Part shown: one piece after another, positions 34,360-45,589 of the stretch
Layout of the letters: every line of letters starts with the position of its first letter
How positions within the stretch are numbered: the stretch's first letter is position 1
Assembly: GCA_963921195.1 (NCBI GenBank)
Contig: OY992537.1
Location: 59,358,313-59,422,312 of the forward strand
DNA: 64,000 nucleotides
Origin: Pegoplata infirma
Lineage: Eukaryota; Arthropoda; Insecta; Diptera; Anthomyiidae
Direction: 5' to 3'
Notes under the pieces: model-generated
The model's input: only the letters and a program-made list of their open reading frames with translations
What the model was told of the DNA's origin: nothing
Database searches by the model: none
Position numbers and translations under genes: made by a program

Positions 34360-36150
34360 TAGGGTCGGTAATAACGAATATGAGCTCAGACTTTTAAAAT
34401 TCAAATTGGCGTTTCCAAAATGGCGACAAATTTAAATTTAAGTTTTTTTTTCTATGTTGTCTTAGGGTCGGTAATTACGACTATGAGCTCAGATTTTTTA
34501 AGTTCAAAATTGCGGACCCAATGCACTGTGGCCGAAATCGCTGATCTAGCGGCGCTAAAGTCAAAATTAAAAAATTAAGATCGATAAATGTTTTTGCACT
34601 GCATCGTTTACCTACAGAAAAAATTTACGTTTTTACTTTTGTTTTGCTTTCAATATTCGCACGGATGTAGGCTGTCAAATATACATTCTCTGCAGCAAGT
34701 GATTAAAGGAATTTGGGGTCTAATTACTCAGTGAGTTTTTGTTGACACTTTCAAGTCAATTATTTATACATTTTGAGCCAAAAAGTTTTAATTGAAAGTA
34801 AAAGGTATGTTTTAACTAAAAAATAAATGTTTGTGACCTGTGTGTATCTAGTTTATTATTAGTGTATTATAGAAGTTGACATTTGTGATATAAACTATAG
34901 TTTCATGGACTGCAACTTTTGAAATTCGATCGTATTCGGTCCAATTCCTGTTTTGTTTATTATTTTGGGTTATTTTTGTTGTGACGTTTCAGTATGGCGT
35001 GCTTGTTCGCGCAAGTTGTTCGGTTTTTTAGGGTCCATCTGCCTGTCCAAATAAACAGTATAAACGCGATACAGACCACAATTTTCAATCGATTTGGCTA
35101 AAATTTGAAATTTAAGATTTTTTATTGAAAGAACAAAACCTATTAAATTTTTGACAAAATCGGTCCAAGTTATCCAATAGCCCCCATGTTAATTTCCCCT
35201 TCCAGTTTTACTTAAAAAGCCCTAACAATGGTATTTTAACAAATATCCTCTTGAAATTCGACTTTTAAATGTTTTTTGTAGCCATAAAAAATCACTCTAA
35301 ATTTTAACGGAATCGGAACATTTTAACTTCTAGTCCTCATACAGACCACCCTCCCGATATTCACATAAATTTCCAAAAACTCATAAAAACACTGAAATAA
35401 ATAAATATTAGAGTCCGATCGAAACCAGTTTTCGAGGCCGAACCGAAACCGAACCGAATATTCGGCCGAAAAAGTAATATTCGGCCGAAACCGAAACTTA
35501 AAAAAATTACCGCCTGGCATGAATAAAATTATTAAAAAGTTATTAAAGATTAATATACAGCATATAATGCTTTTAAACCATAGGAATTGTTGTATTTTTG
35601 AAAAAAAAAATATGCTTTTTAAAAAACTTACAAAAAAATTTTTGAACTGAAACAGTTTTACATTTATTGCATAAACTTGTAACATTTTCTTCAATTGAAC
35701 TGAAACAAGTGTAATGAAATACGAAATCAAAAAATTCAGCGACTTTTTTACATATTTTTTAAAATAAAAAAAGTTTCGGTTTCCGCTAATATTCGGCCAA
35801 AATTTTGCCGAATACCGAATAGAGGCCGAAACCCCATTATTCGGCCGAAACCGAAACCGAATATTCGGTCGGACTCTAATAAATATGATTAAAAATTAAA
35901 TTCTTTATAAGTTTTATAATCACAAATATGCATTGGGCTTTATTATTTTACATTTCCGAATTAAGCGCCGCTAGATTGGATGTTTCGGCCACTGTGCAAT
36001 GCGGCGACAAAAATAATATTAAGTTTTTTTCTATATTGTCTGTTTTGAACAAAAACTTTAATTTTGATAGTTTTTCGGATGCCAAGTCTGATTTTAGAAT
36101 CAAATATTCAAAATGGCGGATCCAATATGGCGGACAAGATATTTAAATTA
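34360..36150. repeat. Large imperfect inverted repeat around a hAT MITE
   Basis: gcactgtggccgaaatcgct..tagcggcgct near 34519-34556 is mirrored by agcgccgctagattgg..tttcggccactgtgc near 35962-35998. Words such as aaaatggcg and gcggatccaa occur on both sides and again after the LINE at 39671. The interval contains the hAT-type MITE at 35409-35878. Outer boundaries are unclear. Confidence 0.4.
35409..35878. mobile_element. 470-bp hAT-type MITE with 8-bp target duplication
   Basis: The ends tagagtccgatcg and cggtcggactcta are inverted, and the interior ends are rich in attcggccgaaaccgaaacc words in both orientations. The octamer ataaatat precedes the element (35401-35408) and follows it (35879-35886). 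TAGAGTC-type ends with 8-bp duplications are the hallmark of hAT elements. An open frame inside is AT-rich chance sequence. Confidence 0.8.
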
Positions 36151-36186
36151 TTAACTACTGTTTAAAATTATCACTAGGAAATGATT

Positions 36187-39100
36187 ATATATATATGTCC
36201 TTTATTTATCTAAATATAATTAGAAATACATTTCTGAATATCAAAAATACTTAAATAAAGTTCAGTGTGAACATAGGGCGTCAACAAATTCTCTCCATCT
36301 GATTCTATCTCTGGCAATTGTTTTTGCTTGATTCCAGGATACTCGAGCTAGTAAACATTCCTGTTTGAGACATCGAACCCAGGTGTTACAGGGTCTGCCT
36401 TGGCGGCGTTGACCTTGGGGGTTCCAATCTAGGGCTGTTCGGGCAATTTCTGTAGGTGGTCTTCGCAAAATATGGCCTACCCACGTCCACTTTCGTCTAC
36501 GAATTTCAATTTGCACTGGCAAGGAATTAGCCCTTTGGAGCAGGGCTTCATTTGAAATCCTATTTGGCCAATGAATATGGAAAATTTGCCTCAGGCATTT
36601 ATTTATAAAAGTTTGAATTTTTCTTGTTGTATTTTGAGTCAAGCTCCATGTAGTGCAGCCATATAGTAGTACTGACTTTACACTACAGTTAAAAATGCGG
36701 ATTTTGGTTTTTCTAGATATATTATTTCTACGCCAAATTTTAGATAGCGAAAAAAAGGCCACTCGTGCTTTATTAATGCGGTCAGTTATATCAGCAGTTG
36801 ACCCGCCGTCTTTGGTTATCTTGCTGCCAAGGTAAGAAAAAGCATTTACGTCTTCAATTGTTTGGCCATTAAGTATTAATGGTGAAGTGACATCTGTGCC
36901 TATGCGCATAAGCTTTGTTTTTCTTATATTAATTTTTAAGCCAACTTTTCTAGCGTTTTCGGATAGGCTGATAAGTTTCGATTCAATATCGGAAAAACGA
37001 TGGGCCATTAAACATATGTCGTCTGCATAGTCTATGTCATATAAAAATTCAGACAGAGTCCAGCGAATTCCGAATGGCGCATCTCTGTTGGTTTTTTCCA
37101 TGACACAATCAAGCAGTAGCAAAAACAACGTTGGGGAGAGGATACAGCCTTGTCGTACACCTGTACTGGGAATAAATGATCGACTCTCATTTCCATTGAA
37201 ACGTATCCTACATTGTGCATCTCTGTATAGTTCACGTATCATGTTCACTATTTTGTCAGGAATTCCTTTGTAGGTTAGTGCTGACCACATGGAGTTTCGA
37301 GATATAGTATCGAATGCCCGTTCAAAATCGACAAAAAGAAGATAAAGGGGAGTATTGTATTCAGCGGATTGCTCAATTATAATGCGCAACGTGTTAATGT
37401 GGTCAGCACACGATCTACCTTGTCTAAACCCAGCCTGTTCCCTTCGCAGAATTTGATCCGCAATGGGGGAAATTCTTTGCAGAATGAGAGTTGCAATTAC
37501 CTTGCTTATTGCGTTTAAAAGGGTTATACCACGCCAGTTTTTACATTGGGTCAAATCACCTTTCTTAGGTAGAGTAATCACTATACCTTCTTTCCAGTCA
37601 TTCGGTATATGGTTCGATGCCCAGGCTTCTTGTATAATAGGGCTAAGAATATGCGCTAAAGTACCAGCGCCATATTTTAACAGTTCAGCAGGGATATTGT
37701 CCGGGCCAGATGCTTTGTTGTTTTTCATACTTATTAAAGCAAGTTCAATTTCTGAGAGTGACGGTGACTCTATAGATATGTCCCTTCTGGGATTGCGACG
37801 TGTTGTAAAAAGTGCATCGTCTACCTGATTGTCACTGTTAGTTATTGAAGCTGGAATTGAGAAGAATTCACGCCATCGCTCTAGTTGTTGTTCGGGTGCT
37901 GTTATTTCAGTACCATTTGCTGATTTTAAAACCGCCGTACCTCTTATGTTGTTTCCACTCATCTGTTTTATGGCTGAATACACACCACGCAAGTTGCCGG
38001 TGTTTGCGGCTTGCTCCGCCTGTTCAGCAATGCTGTTGTAGTATTTTTCACGATCAACACGAACCAAGTGCCGAACTCGACGAGCAGATTGTCGGTATTG
38101 GGACTTTGCTTGTTCCTTCTGTGCAGGAGTTTTAGCATTTATGCGATCGTTGTGCAGACATTTACGGTTTTGTATCTCCATCCAAGTTTCATCGCTAATC
38201 CACGGTTTGATCTTACGGTTTTCTATACCAATCACAGATCTAGCAGTTTCTTTACAAGCCGAGGCAACGTCTGCCCATGTGTTCTGGTAGGGGTTTGCAT
38301 ACAAAGCGGTCCTTAAGTTTTCATTATATACCTGCGCAATGTTACGGTCGAGAAGTCGAGTTGTATTATATTTATCAGGCCTATCGCTAGTCTTAATTGC
38401 AGCAGGTCTTAGACGAAGCGTAGCCACAAGAAGACAGTGATCACTGTCAATATCCGCTCTCCGTCGGGTCTTGACATCCATTAAGGATCCAAGGAAAAGT
38501 TTACTTATCAAGACATGATCAATTTGATTTCTGGTTCGACCAGAAGGACACACCCACGTATACTTGTGGATGTCTTTATGAGGGAATTTTGTTCCACCAA
38601 CAAATAATCGGTTGCGAGCGCAAAAGTCAACTAGCCTGTCGCCATTGTTATTTCTTACCGTTCCGAGACCATGCCTACCCATAACTGATTGTAGGTTGTT
38701 GTTATTGTTCCCTACTTTAGCGTTAAAATCTCCAATGAAAATCTTTATATCCCCGGTAGGAATCTTGCTGACAGCTGCGTCTAATTGCTCATAAAAATCA
38801 TCTTTTACACCGTCATCATCAGGTTCTGTTGGAGCATAACATTGAACGATGGACAGCTTGCGAAACTTAGAGTTTATCCTCGCTGTGATAATGCGGTCGG
38901 AAATAGCATTGTATTCTAATAGAGCGCGACTAGCTTTTGGCGAAAGAAGTATACCAACTCCATTTTTTTTATGCGTGGCGTTACCCGAATATATGAAATG
39001 ATAGCCACTGGGAAGGAAGGTAGAGCCGTTGTTTAGCCATCGTACCTCACTGAGTCCTAAGATATCCAGGCTATGTGAAGCCATTTCCTTGCGTACTTGC

Positions 39101-39610
39101 TCGATTCGAGATGTTTCCGAAAGAGTTCTTACGTTCCAAGTACCAATCATAAACCGTTGTTTAAAGCCATAAGTCGTCATCAAGGGGGGATCGTTATTAT
39201 TTAAATTTATTGACGTTTCTATAATCGTTGTAATTTAAGAATGAGGGTTGATTGGACCACTGCATTCCGATCCTAGTGTTGGGGCTGCCAACTACCTCTA
39301 GGCCGGTAAAAAAATACAGCTGAGTTTCAGTGGTATGATAATGAAGTACTGAAATTTACCACCTAATTACCTGAGACGCACCGGTGTTAACATGCCATTC
39401 AGGTTACTCGTAGCTGTACGCCTTCTCACTCTAGCTGACGTTAGACGGGTGTCTGCACGTCATTTCCGGGGGATACTTGGCCAAAGGACCGGAAGTAGTG
39501 AGCTGCTTGGGAAATTCAACAGAGGAATTGCTTCTTGCTATTCCCAAGTGAATAGCAGACAGAGAGCGTTCCACACCGAAGTGCACCTCTGAGAAAAACC
39601 CCATCCCCCA
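36187..39610 (-). mobile_element. Full-length RTE-type LINE with 11-bp target duplication
   Basis: The element occupies 3424 bp on the minus strand. It is bounded by the 11-mer aggaaatgatt at 36176-36186 and again at 39611-39621. The 5' end reads tgggggatggggtttttctc on the minus strand and the 3' end finishes in an (AT)n-type tail, as expected for RTE elements with simple-repeat tails. A 5' leader of about 430 bp precedes a single long ORF. The exact duplication and open ORF indicate a recent insertion in the intron, antisense to Chk1. Confidence 0.85.
36262..39183 (-). CDS. RTE-type LINE polyprotein: endonuclease plus reverse transcriptase (973 aa)
   Basis: One uninterrupted ORF. Residues ~10-260 form an APE-like endonuclease: GTWNVRTL, LGLSEVRW, IVQCYAPTEPD, IFIGDFNAKVG and SDHCLLV are visible. 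The central reverse transcriptase has PDNIPAELLKYG, LPKKGDLTQCKNWRGITLLN, QAGFRQGRSCADHI, LFVDFERAFDTI, GVRQGCILSPTLF and the catalytic box DYADDICLMAH. A C-terminal segment carries YGCTTW and WTWVGHILRRP. There is no RNase H domain. A single EN-RT ORF without RNase H and the WVGHILRR tail fit the RTE/RTE-X group; the exact clade is inference. All key motifs look intact, so the product could be active in nicking and target-primed reverse transcription. Confidence 0.9.
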   Translation of the reverse strand: MMTTYGFKQRFMIGTWNVRTLSETSRIEQVRKEMASHSLDILGLSEVRWLNNGSTFLPSGYHFIYSGNATHKKNGVGILLSPKASRALLEYNAISDRIITARINSKFRKLSIVQCYAPTEPDDDGVKDDFYEQLDAAVSKIPTGDIKIFIGDFNAKVGNNNNNLQSVMGRHGLGTVRNNNGDRLVDFCARNRLFVGGTKFPHKDIHKYTWVCPSGRTRNQIDHVLISKLFLGSLMDVKTRRRADIDSDHCLLVATLRLRPAAIKTSDRPDKYNTTRLLDRNIAQVYNENLRTALYANPYQNTWADVASACKETARSVIGIENRKIKPWISDETWMEIQNRKCLHNDRINAKTPAQKEQAKSQYRQSARRVRHLVRVDREKYYNSIAEQAEQAANTGNLRGVYSAIKQMSGNNIRGTAVLKSANGTEITAPEQQLERWREFFSIPASITNSDNQVDDALFTTRRNPRRDISIESPSLSEIELALISMKNNKASGPDNIPAELLKYGAGTLAHILSPIIQEAWASNHIPNDWKEGIVITLPKKGDLTQCKNWRGITLLNAISKVIATLILQRISPIADQILRREQAGFRQGRSCADHINTLRIIIEQSAEYNTPLYLLFVDFERAFDTISRNSMWSALTYKGIPDKIVNMIRELYRDAQCRIRFNGNESRSFIPSTGVRQGCILSPTLFLLLLDCVMEKTNRDAPFGIRWTLSEFLYDIDYADDICLMAHRFSDIESKLISLSENARKVGLKINIRKTKLMRIGTDVTSPLILNGQTIEDVNAFSYLGSKITKDGGSTADITDRINKARVAFFSLSKIWRRNNISRKTKIRIFNCSVKSVLLYGCTTWSLTQNTTRKIQTFINKCLRQIFHIHWPNRISNEALLQRANSLPVQIEIRRRKWTWVGHILRRPPTEIARTALDWNPQGQRRQGRPCNTWVRCLKQECLLARVSWNQAKTIARDRIRWREFVDALCSH

Positions 39611-39875
39611 AGGAAATGATTGGGCAACGTTAATCACGAAAACGAACTAAGATTTTATGAAATCAGAAAAGCGGATCCAAATTGTAAGACACAGCTTTTT
39701 AAAAAAATGTACAATGTTTACATTCCTAAGTTTTTATAAATTCCTCTTTTTGTTCTTATCAGAAGGTTTTAATAAAATATTTCCTTTTTAAATGCGTAAA
39801 AAAGTTCACATATTCAGTGTAACATTTAAAAGGGAACTTTTTTATTTTCAATTAGCTTTTGCCATCCTAAATCTA

Positions 39876-40104
39876 CACTCAAAAAAAAACGTGGGTATTC
39901 AATACTAAAAATTTAACTAATTTTAGTCCAAAAGGACCTACTGCACAAATTGGTAACCAATACTAAAATTTTTAACTAATATTAGTCAAATCCAGTAAAA
40001 ATTACTAATGTTAGTACTTTGAAGATACTAAAATTAGTAACGAATTAGTAGATTTTGGTACAATATCACTTACTAAACCTTTTACTGTAGAATTATTTTG
40101 AGTG
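39876..40104. mobile_element. 229-bp CACTCAAAA-ended MITE with TA duplication
   Basis: Left end cactcaaaaaaaaa and right end attattttgagtg, with TA on both sides (39874-39875 and 40105-40106). Inside are repeated taactaatttagt / actaaaattagt words. It shares ends and TA flanks with the 1050-bp element at 54801-55850, which fits a Tc1/mariner-type MITE. Confidence 0.65.
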
Positions 40105-40700
40105 TATAAATAATGCTACTAGCTAACAATATTTAAAATGCTATCGCCTAAATGCGCCCGCTTAAATGCGTTCCCAGCTTTAATGTCTAGCACTAGAGAG
40201 GGACGCTGATTACATTAATTACGCGTGATTGAAAGTTCAGCTACTCAAGTGAGCGTGAGTCAAATTTTTTTCCATGAGTGAGTACATTTTTTGCGTGAGT
40301 CATTTGTAGTGAAAGACATTTTTTTACGTGAGTCAAAATTATTTAATTATATTGTTTTAGTTTTATTTAAAGTTTTTCCATTTTTTTTTGTGTTTTAAAT
40401 CGGTTCAGTGCCAAAAAAACGATCATGTTTTAATTTTTTTTTTTCAAAGGTTTCTAAACATTTTTACCATGTGCTTCTCTACTTAAAACCAATTCAACTT
40501 TCTAATAATTAAAATTTTCACTCTGTATTAAAAAAAAATCTTTCAAAATTTCCTTTTTCGAAAAACACTGGCAGTATACACATTTTCCATCATCTAAACA
40601 TTAAATCACAGGTAAAATGAAAATCCCATAAACTATTTTAGTATAATTATATCCTTAGTTTTTGCATAGTCACTTAACTAACCCTGATGCTACTGCATAC

Positions 40701-41559
40701 CAGAGCTTCGAAGGATTTCATTCCTTAATTCAATTTGTCATTCTGAGTGAAAATTTAGTGATTGCATTCCCTAATCACATTTTAGCGAATTGAATAAATT
40801 CACTTTAGACTCATTCGATTTATACATATCGAATATATATATATATTTATTCCTGGGGTTCCATGGAGGGCCACAACGAAATTCTTCCACTCAGATCTGT
40901 CTTCTGCAAGCTTTTTTATTTCGCGCCATATCGAATGCATTCGTTTTATTTTTAATTCGACTTTCAAAAATAGAATTCATTCGATTTTTTTTCATTCGAC
41001 TTTTAAAAATCGAATGCATTCACTTGCGAATGCAATCGATTTTCTTTTCATTCAATTTGAAAAATCGAATGGCTTATTCATTCATTGCGTAAAAAAGTTA
41101 AAACAAAATAACCAATATAGAGCAAAACGGAGCCATTTTTTTGTCTATAGTATCGCTAACACTCTTCACATTTTTTTTTGTCGTATAGGCATAATATGTG
41201 CATTTTTTTTAATTTCCGGGAACACCATTTTTTTTGGATTCAAAATTAGAGACCATTAGGGTCATCGTATGTAAATAGAGTAGGCGATACTATGGACCAA
41301 AATTTGGCTCCGTTTTTGTCTATATATTTAAAAAATCTATTGCATTCGCAGTGGAATGATAAAAAATCGAATGCATTCGATTTTTCTACATCGAATGAAG
41401 AAGAAATCGAATGCATTCATTTTTGTTCATTCAATCGAATGAATTCCAAGGACTGCATTCAATGTTGATTTATGAAATCGAATGCATTTACTGACTATGA
41501 AAATTGAATGGATTTTTTTGAGAATTCATTCGAAAAGGATTTCATTCTTCGAAGCTCTG
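40701..41559. mobile_element. 859-bp hAT-type element with 8-bp target duplication
   Basis: The ends cagagcttcgaaggattt and ttcttcgaagctctg are inverted. The octamer ctgcatac flanks both sides (40693-40700 and 41560-41567). The subterminal regions are crowded with attcgatt / aatcgaatgcattc words. Two internal blocks (around 40855-40920 and 41120-41320) look like insertions of unrelated DNA. No transposase is present. Confidence 0.8.
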
Positions 41560-41989
41560 CTGCATACATACATCTAGTTTAAAGTCATGGAAAATTACCT
41601 GTGCAAACACATGTTACATTGTATGGTGTGCTATCCCAAAAAGACAAAAAAACAAATTTTAAAACTGAAAACTAAAAATTAAATCCCTGTAGAAACAAAA
41701 ACAAAAAAAAAATATCCTTCAGTAAAGAGCATCCATCCCTTAGTGTAAAAGTACGCACTTGTTTTTAGACTAACAAATAATTTACGATTGCACCTTTTAA
41801 TGACAACATACATTATAATTTTAAGAATACTTATGAGGTTTGACCAGAGGCAGAGACAAAAAAAAAGGAAAAGAGGAAGGGATAATTTGTTAGTGGAATG
41901 TAAAAAAAAAATTATTTGAAACTCAAGGATAGTACCCCACTCACATAAAGAATACAGAAGACGTTCAAAGTTTTGAACTTGGGCCCAGT

Positions 41990-43145
41990 GCACTAAATGT
42001 TGCAATTTTTTTCGGCTCGCCCTCTTTTGTGGGCGTGGACACAAAAAAAATTGTTTTAAAAACTATAAAATTATATTACTTAGGTGTAAAATTTATATTA
42101 AATAATTTTTCCAAAATTTATCGTGAAGGAAAAGTGCCCCAAAGTCTCCTGCCGACCTCCCCCAAACCTCCAAAAAAACGCCCCTTATTTTTTATGCCCC
42201 CCAACTACATTTTGTAATTCCGAGTGTAACACATAGAAATATCGGCGAGGACCCTATACAGTATTATTATTTCATGATCCATTCTAAGACAATCTATGAA
42301 TGACCGTTCGTCCCTTCGTCTGTAGTTAACACGATGCAGTCCAAAATAAAAGAACTATCCCCCCTGAACTTCCGCACGAATATGTGTTATAGTCCTAGGC
42401 AGGTCAAGTTCGTAAATGGGCAAAATCTTACCAGGGGGAAAAAGTTCCCCTTGAAAAATTCTGAATTTTTTTTTTCAGCATGTTGGAGGATATAAAAGAT
42501 TCGGTACAGCTCTTTTTTGTTTTCCTATATTATTCCTTTTACCAATTTTTATACCCTCCACTCTAGTGATAGAGGGTATATATAAGTTTGTCATTCCGTT
42601 TGTAACTCATAGAAATATCGGTCTGGGACCCCATAAAGTGTATATATTCGATCGTTTTTAAGACATTCTAGCGATGTCCGTCTGTCTCTCTGTGGAAATG
42701 GTGATCATGGCCAAAATATTACACGGAGATAACTGAAACTTACATATTTCTTGGAAGTTCTCCCGAGAAGTTTGGTATTGCATTTGAGCGTGATCGGTTC
42801 AGCAATTCAAAAGTTATGAACGAAAATGTAAGGACACCTCAAAAATTTTAGTACATTCAACATAACCTAAAAATACAAAATGCTTTAATTCGGCTGCTGG
42901 TTGACATATGTGAACATAAATGAACACCAAATGGTATTTAAACAAGTACAAACATTTTTTTTGCCAAAAAAGAAAAAAATCGCGGAATTTTTTTTTTTCA
43001 CCAACATTTTTTTTTCGCGGATTTTTTTTTTAATTTTTTTTTTCAAAAGTAATTTCCTTTAAAAAAAGTTTTTTGCAATAATCTTTTTGAAATTGTGGAG
43101 GGTATCACTACATTCGGCAAGGCCGAATTTAACTTTTTAACTTGT
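41990..43145 (+). repeat. Helentron/INE-like dispersed repeat, most complete copy
   Basis: A leading block with cgccctcttttgtgggcgtg and (about 42140-42200) a C-rich stretch precedes the terminal hairpin taccctccactctagtgata at 42551. Then follow cattccgtttgtaactcata, gatgtccgtctgtctctctg, tggaaatggtgatcatggcc, the cggttcagcaattcaaaagt block, a T-rich stretch, and the closing cattcggcaaggccgaattt at about 43112. It is the best template for the family in this window. Confidence 0.55.
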
Positions 43146-43799
43146 TTTCTATATTTTTACCTTAAAACTTTCTTTCGCGGAGTTTTTCCCCCCAAAAATT
43201 TTTTTCCTCGAAATTTTTTTTCACACAATTTTTTTTTACCATTTTCTTACCCTCCACTTACAAGTAAGTGGATATGTTGTTAAGAACGAAAATTAATTCG
43301 ACACATTTTTTTTAGCGGCCCAAGCTCATTTTTAGGGGGGGGTCGATTTGTATGGGGGGAAATTGACCTTTTTCAGTTTTTTTACGATTTACGCCTATTT
43401 AAACAAAATTAATATAGGCATGTGTGGTATCAGATAAAGGTATTAAAAATTCCTATCTCGTGGTGCTAACAACGGACCAAAGAAAACAATATTTTTCGAC
43501 TTATTAACAAAAAAGTCCTAAAATGTTGGTATTTTACTCAATATGATAAATTGTGCATGTTTGGACACGTTCTTAGCACACGTAGATAGGTTTTCCAAAG
43601 ACCTTTCATTTGGTATGTAACATGACTAGGTTTGTTCGTATAATATAGGAGATAAACGAAAAAGCTGAAAAATGGCCTTGTCTTCCCCCCTCCTTTTTAC
43701 CCCATAAATATGAATTTGGGCCGCTAAAAAAATACGTGTCCCTTTATTTTTCCTGATCTACAAAACAAAACCAATTCCATAAAGATCTGCGGGTGACAC

Positions 43800-44290
43800 T
43801 AGGGAGACTTCCCTTGTTAGTGGTATAGGTATTTATAAGTTTGTCATTCCGTTTGTATCTCATTGATATATCGGTCTGGGACCCCATAAAGTATACATAT
43901 TATTGATCTGTAATCGATTCAAAGACACTCCAGCGATGTCCGTCTGTCTCTTGAAATGGCGATCACGGCTAAAATATTACACGGATATGGCTGAAACTTT
44001 ACATAATTACTTTTTGTTGCCACAAAAAATACAAAATGTTTTAATTCGGCTGTTGGTTGGCATATGTGAACAGAATTAAACACCGAATGGTATTTAATCA
44101 AGTACGAACAATTTTTTTTTACAGAAAAATTAAAAAAAGGCGATTTTTTTTTCGCGGAAATTTTTTTTTAATTTTTTTTTTTTAAAGCTATTTCTTTTTT
44201 TAATAAAGTTTTTTACAATAATCTTTTTTACATTGTGGAGGGTATCAATACATTCGGCTAGACTAAATTTTACTTTTTTACTTGTTTTTT
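43800..44290 (+). repeat. Helentron/INE-like dispersed repeat, shortened copy
   Basis: Same order as the copy at 42548-43145, but with part of the middle deleted: the ggttcaaaagtt block is missing between atttactttttgttgccac and aaatgttttaattcggctgt. The end is altered (cattcggctagactaaattt). Confidence 0.5.
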
Positions 44291-44729
44291 CACATGATTT
44301 ATAGCGAAAAATTCGTTTTTTGGGAATTAGACATCATTGAGAGACAATAGGGTTAACACGACTGATCAAATGAGTTTATCATACTTATTTTTAAGTCGCT
44401 ATCACATCGGGTTCAACCGCTATGTGTTGTCAAAAATTAGAAAAACGGCGATTTTTATGAACTTTGACCTCAATTTTCTCAAAAACCTGATGTGATGGAA
44501 ATGTTTGGAGACCAAATTTGTGATCTTTTTGATCAGAACAATTGCAATTGAATGAACAAAATGTTTAGTAGTGCTATTTAATTTTCAATCTTTAAATTTC
44601 AACTGATCTTTTCAAATTTCATCTAAAAATGCTGTTAAATAATATAACCTTTTAACCTTTACATCGATATCCTTTTTTGACTTATTTTTCATATCCTTTT
44701 TAGTTTTTTCAGTTAACTGATAAAAAACT

Positions 44730-45581
44730 CCCAGCAGAAATTTTGCTGAACTGGCAGCAGCTTTTGGAAAGGAATCCCGAGTCAAATAGCGCTTCCAAAC
44801 ATGCTGAATTCATGCATGATTCTCTAAGGCGATGTCCCACTTTAGAGCGCTAGTTGGATACACAGAAAAAGCGCTCTTAAGATGCTCTGAAATCACGTCT
44901 CTTTAGAGCGCTGAAAAAAGCGCTATAAAAATGAAGTGAATTCATGTACCTTTTTAGATCTAATTTAAGCAGAATAAAGATGAAACTCCCATCATATTTA
45001 AAAAAATTCCAATTATATTTCGAATATTTCAATTCATATTTCAGAAATTTCCATTTATATTTCAGAAATTACCATTTATAACTAAAAAATGTTCAATTAT
45101 ATTTCAAAAATTTTCAACTATATTGGAAATTTTTGAAATATAATTGAAAATTTTTAAATATAATTGGAGATTCTAAAATATGATTGAACATTTTTGGTAA
45201 TATAATTTGCATTTTCTGAAATTAAAGTGGAAAAGGTGTACTCAAATTTTTTTTCATTCAAAATGTGTTAAAGGTGTTATGATTGAAGCACTCTTTTCAG
45301 CGTTGATTAATGCGCAAAAATTATGCAGTCAAATCATGTGTCTTTGTCCAAAACTAATGGTTTTTCATTCAAAAAGTATTAAATATATAAAATGGGAAAG
45401 CATGTGCGAAATTGTATCGAAATGTAATTTTATATTTTAAGTTTTATATAAAAAATCTTAACAAAAAATTAAAATTTTTTCCCCTTACTTTTACTGCATC
45501 CTCAAGAGCGCTCTTTGGATGCGCTTCGGTATGCTATAAAAAGATGCTGTGTCGCCAAAATCTCGATATATTTTTGCTGGG
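44730..45581. mobile_element. 852-bp CCCAGCAGAAA-ended element, 2-bp duplication ct
   Basis: Left end cccagcagaaattttgctga and right end tatttttgctggg are inverted, with ct on both sides (44728-44729 and 45582-45583). Shared interior with the element at 50086-51767 includes ttctctaaggcgatgtccca, ctttagagcgctagttgg and gatgctgtgtcgccaaaatc. The middle contains repeated tatttcagaaatttc words. Non-coding. Confidence 0.7.
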
Positions 45582-45589
45582 CTGATAAA

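Noticed and set aside
35323..35730. 135-codon minus-strand ORF
   Set aside because: It runs across the end of a hAT-type MITE and an AT-rich interior and has no recognisable domain.
36653..38794. Many + strand ORFs of 60-121 codons
   Set aside because: They are antisense shadows of the 973-codon LINE ORF.
43961..44060. Short recurring tandem phrases as a CRISPR-like array
   Set aside because: The repeats are parts of dispersed eukaryotic elements with no regular spacer pattern; CRISPR is not expected in an animal genome.
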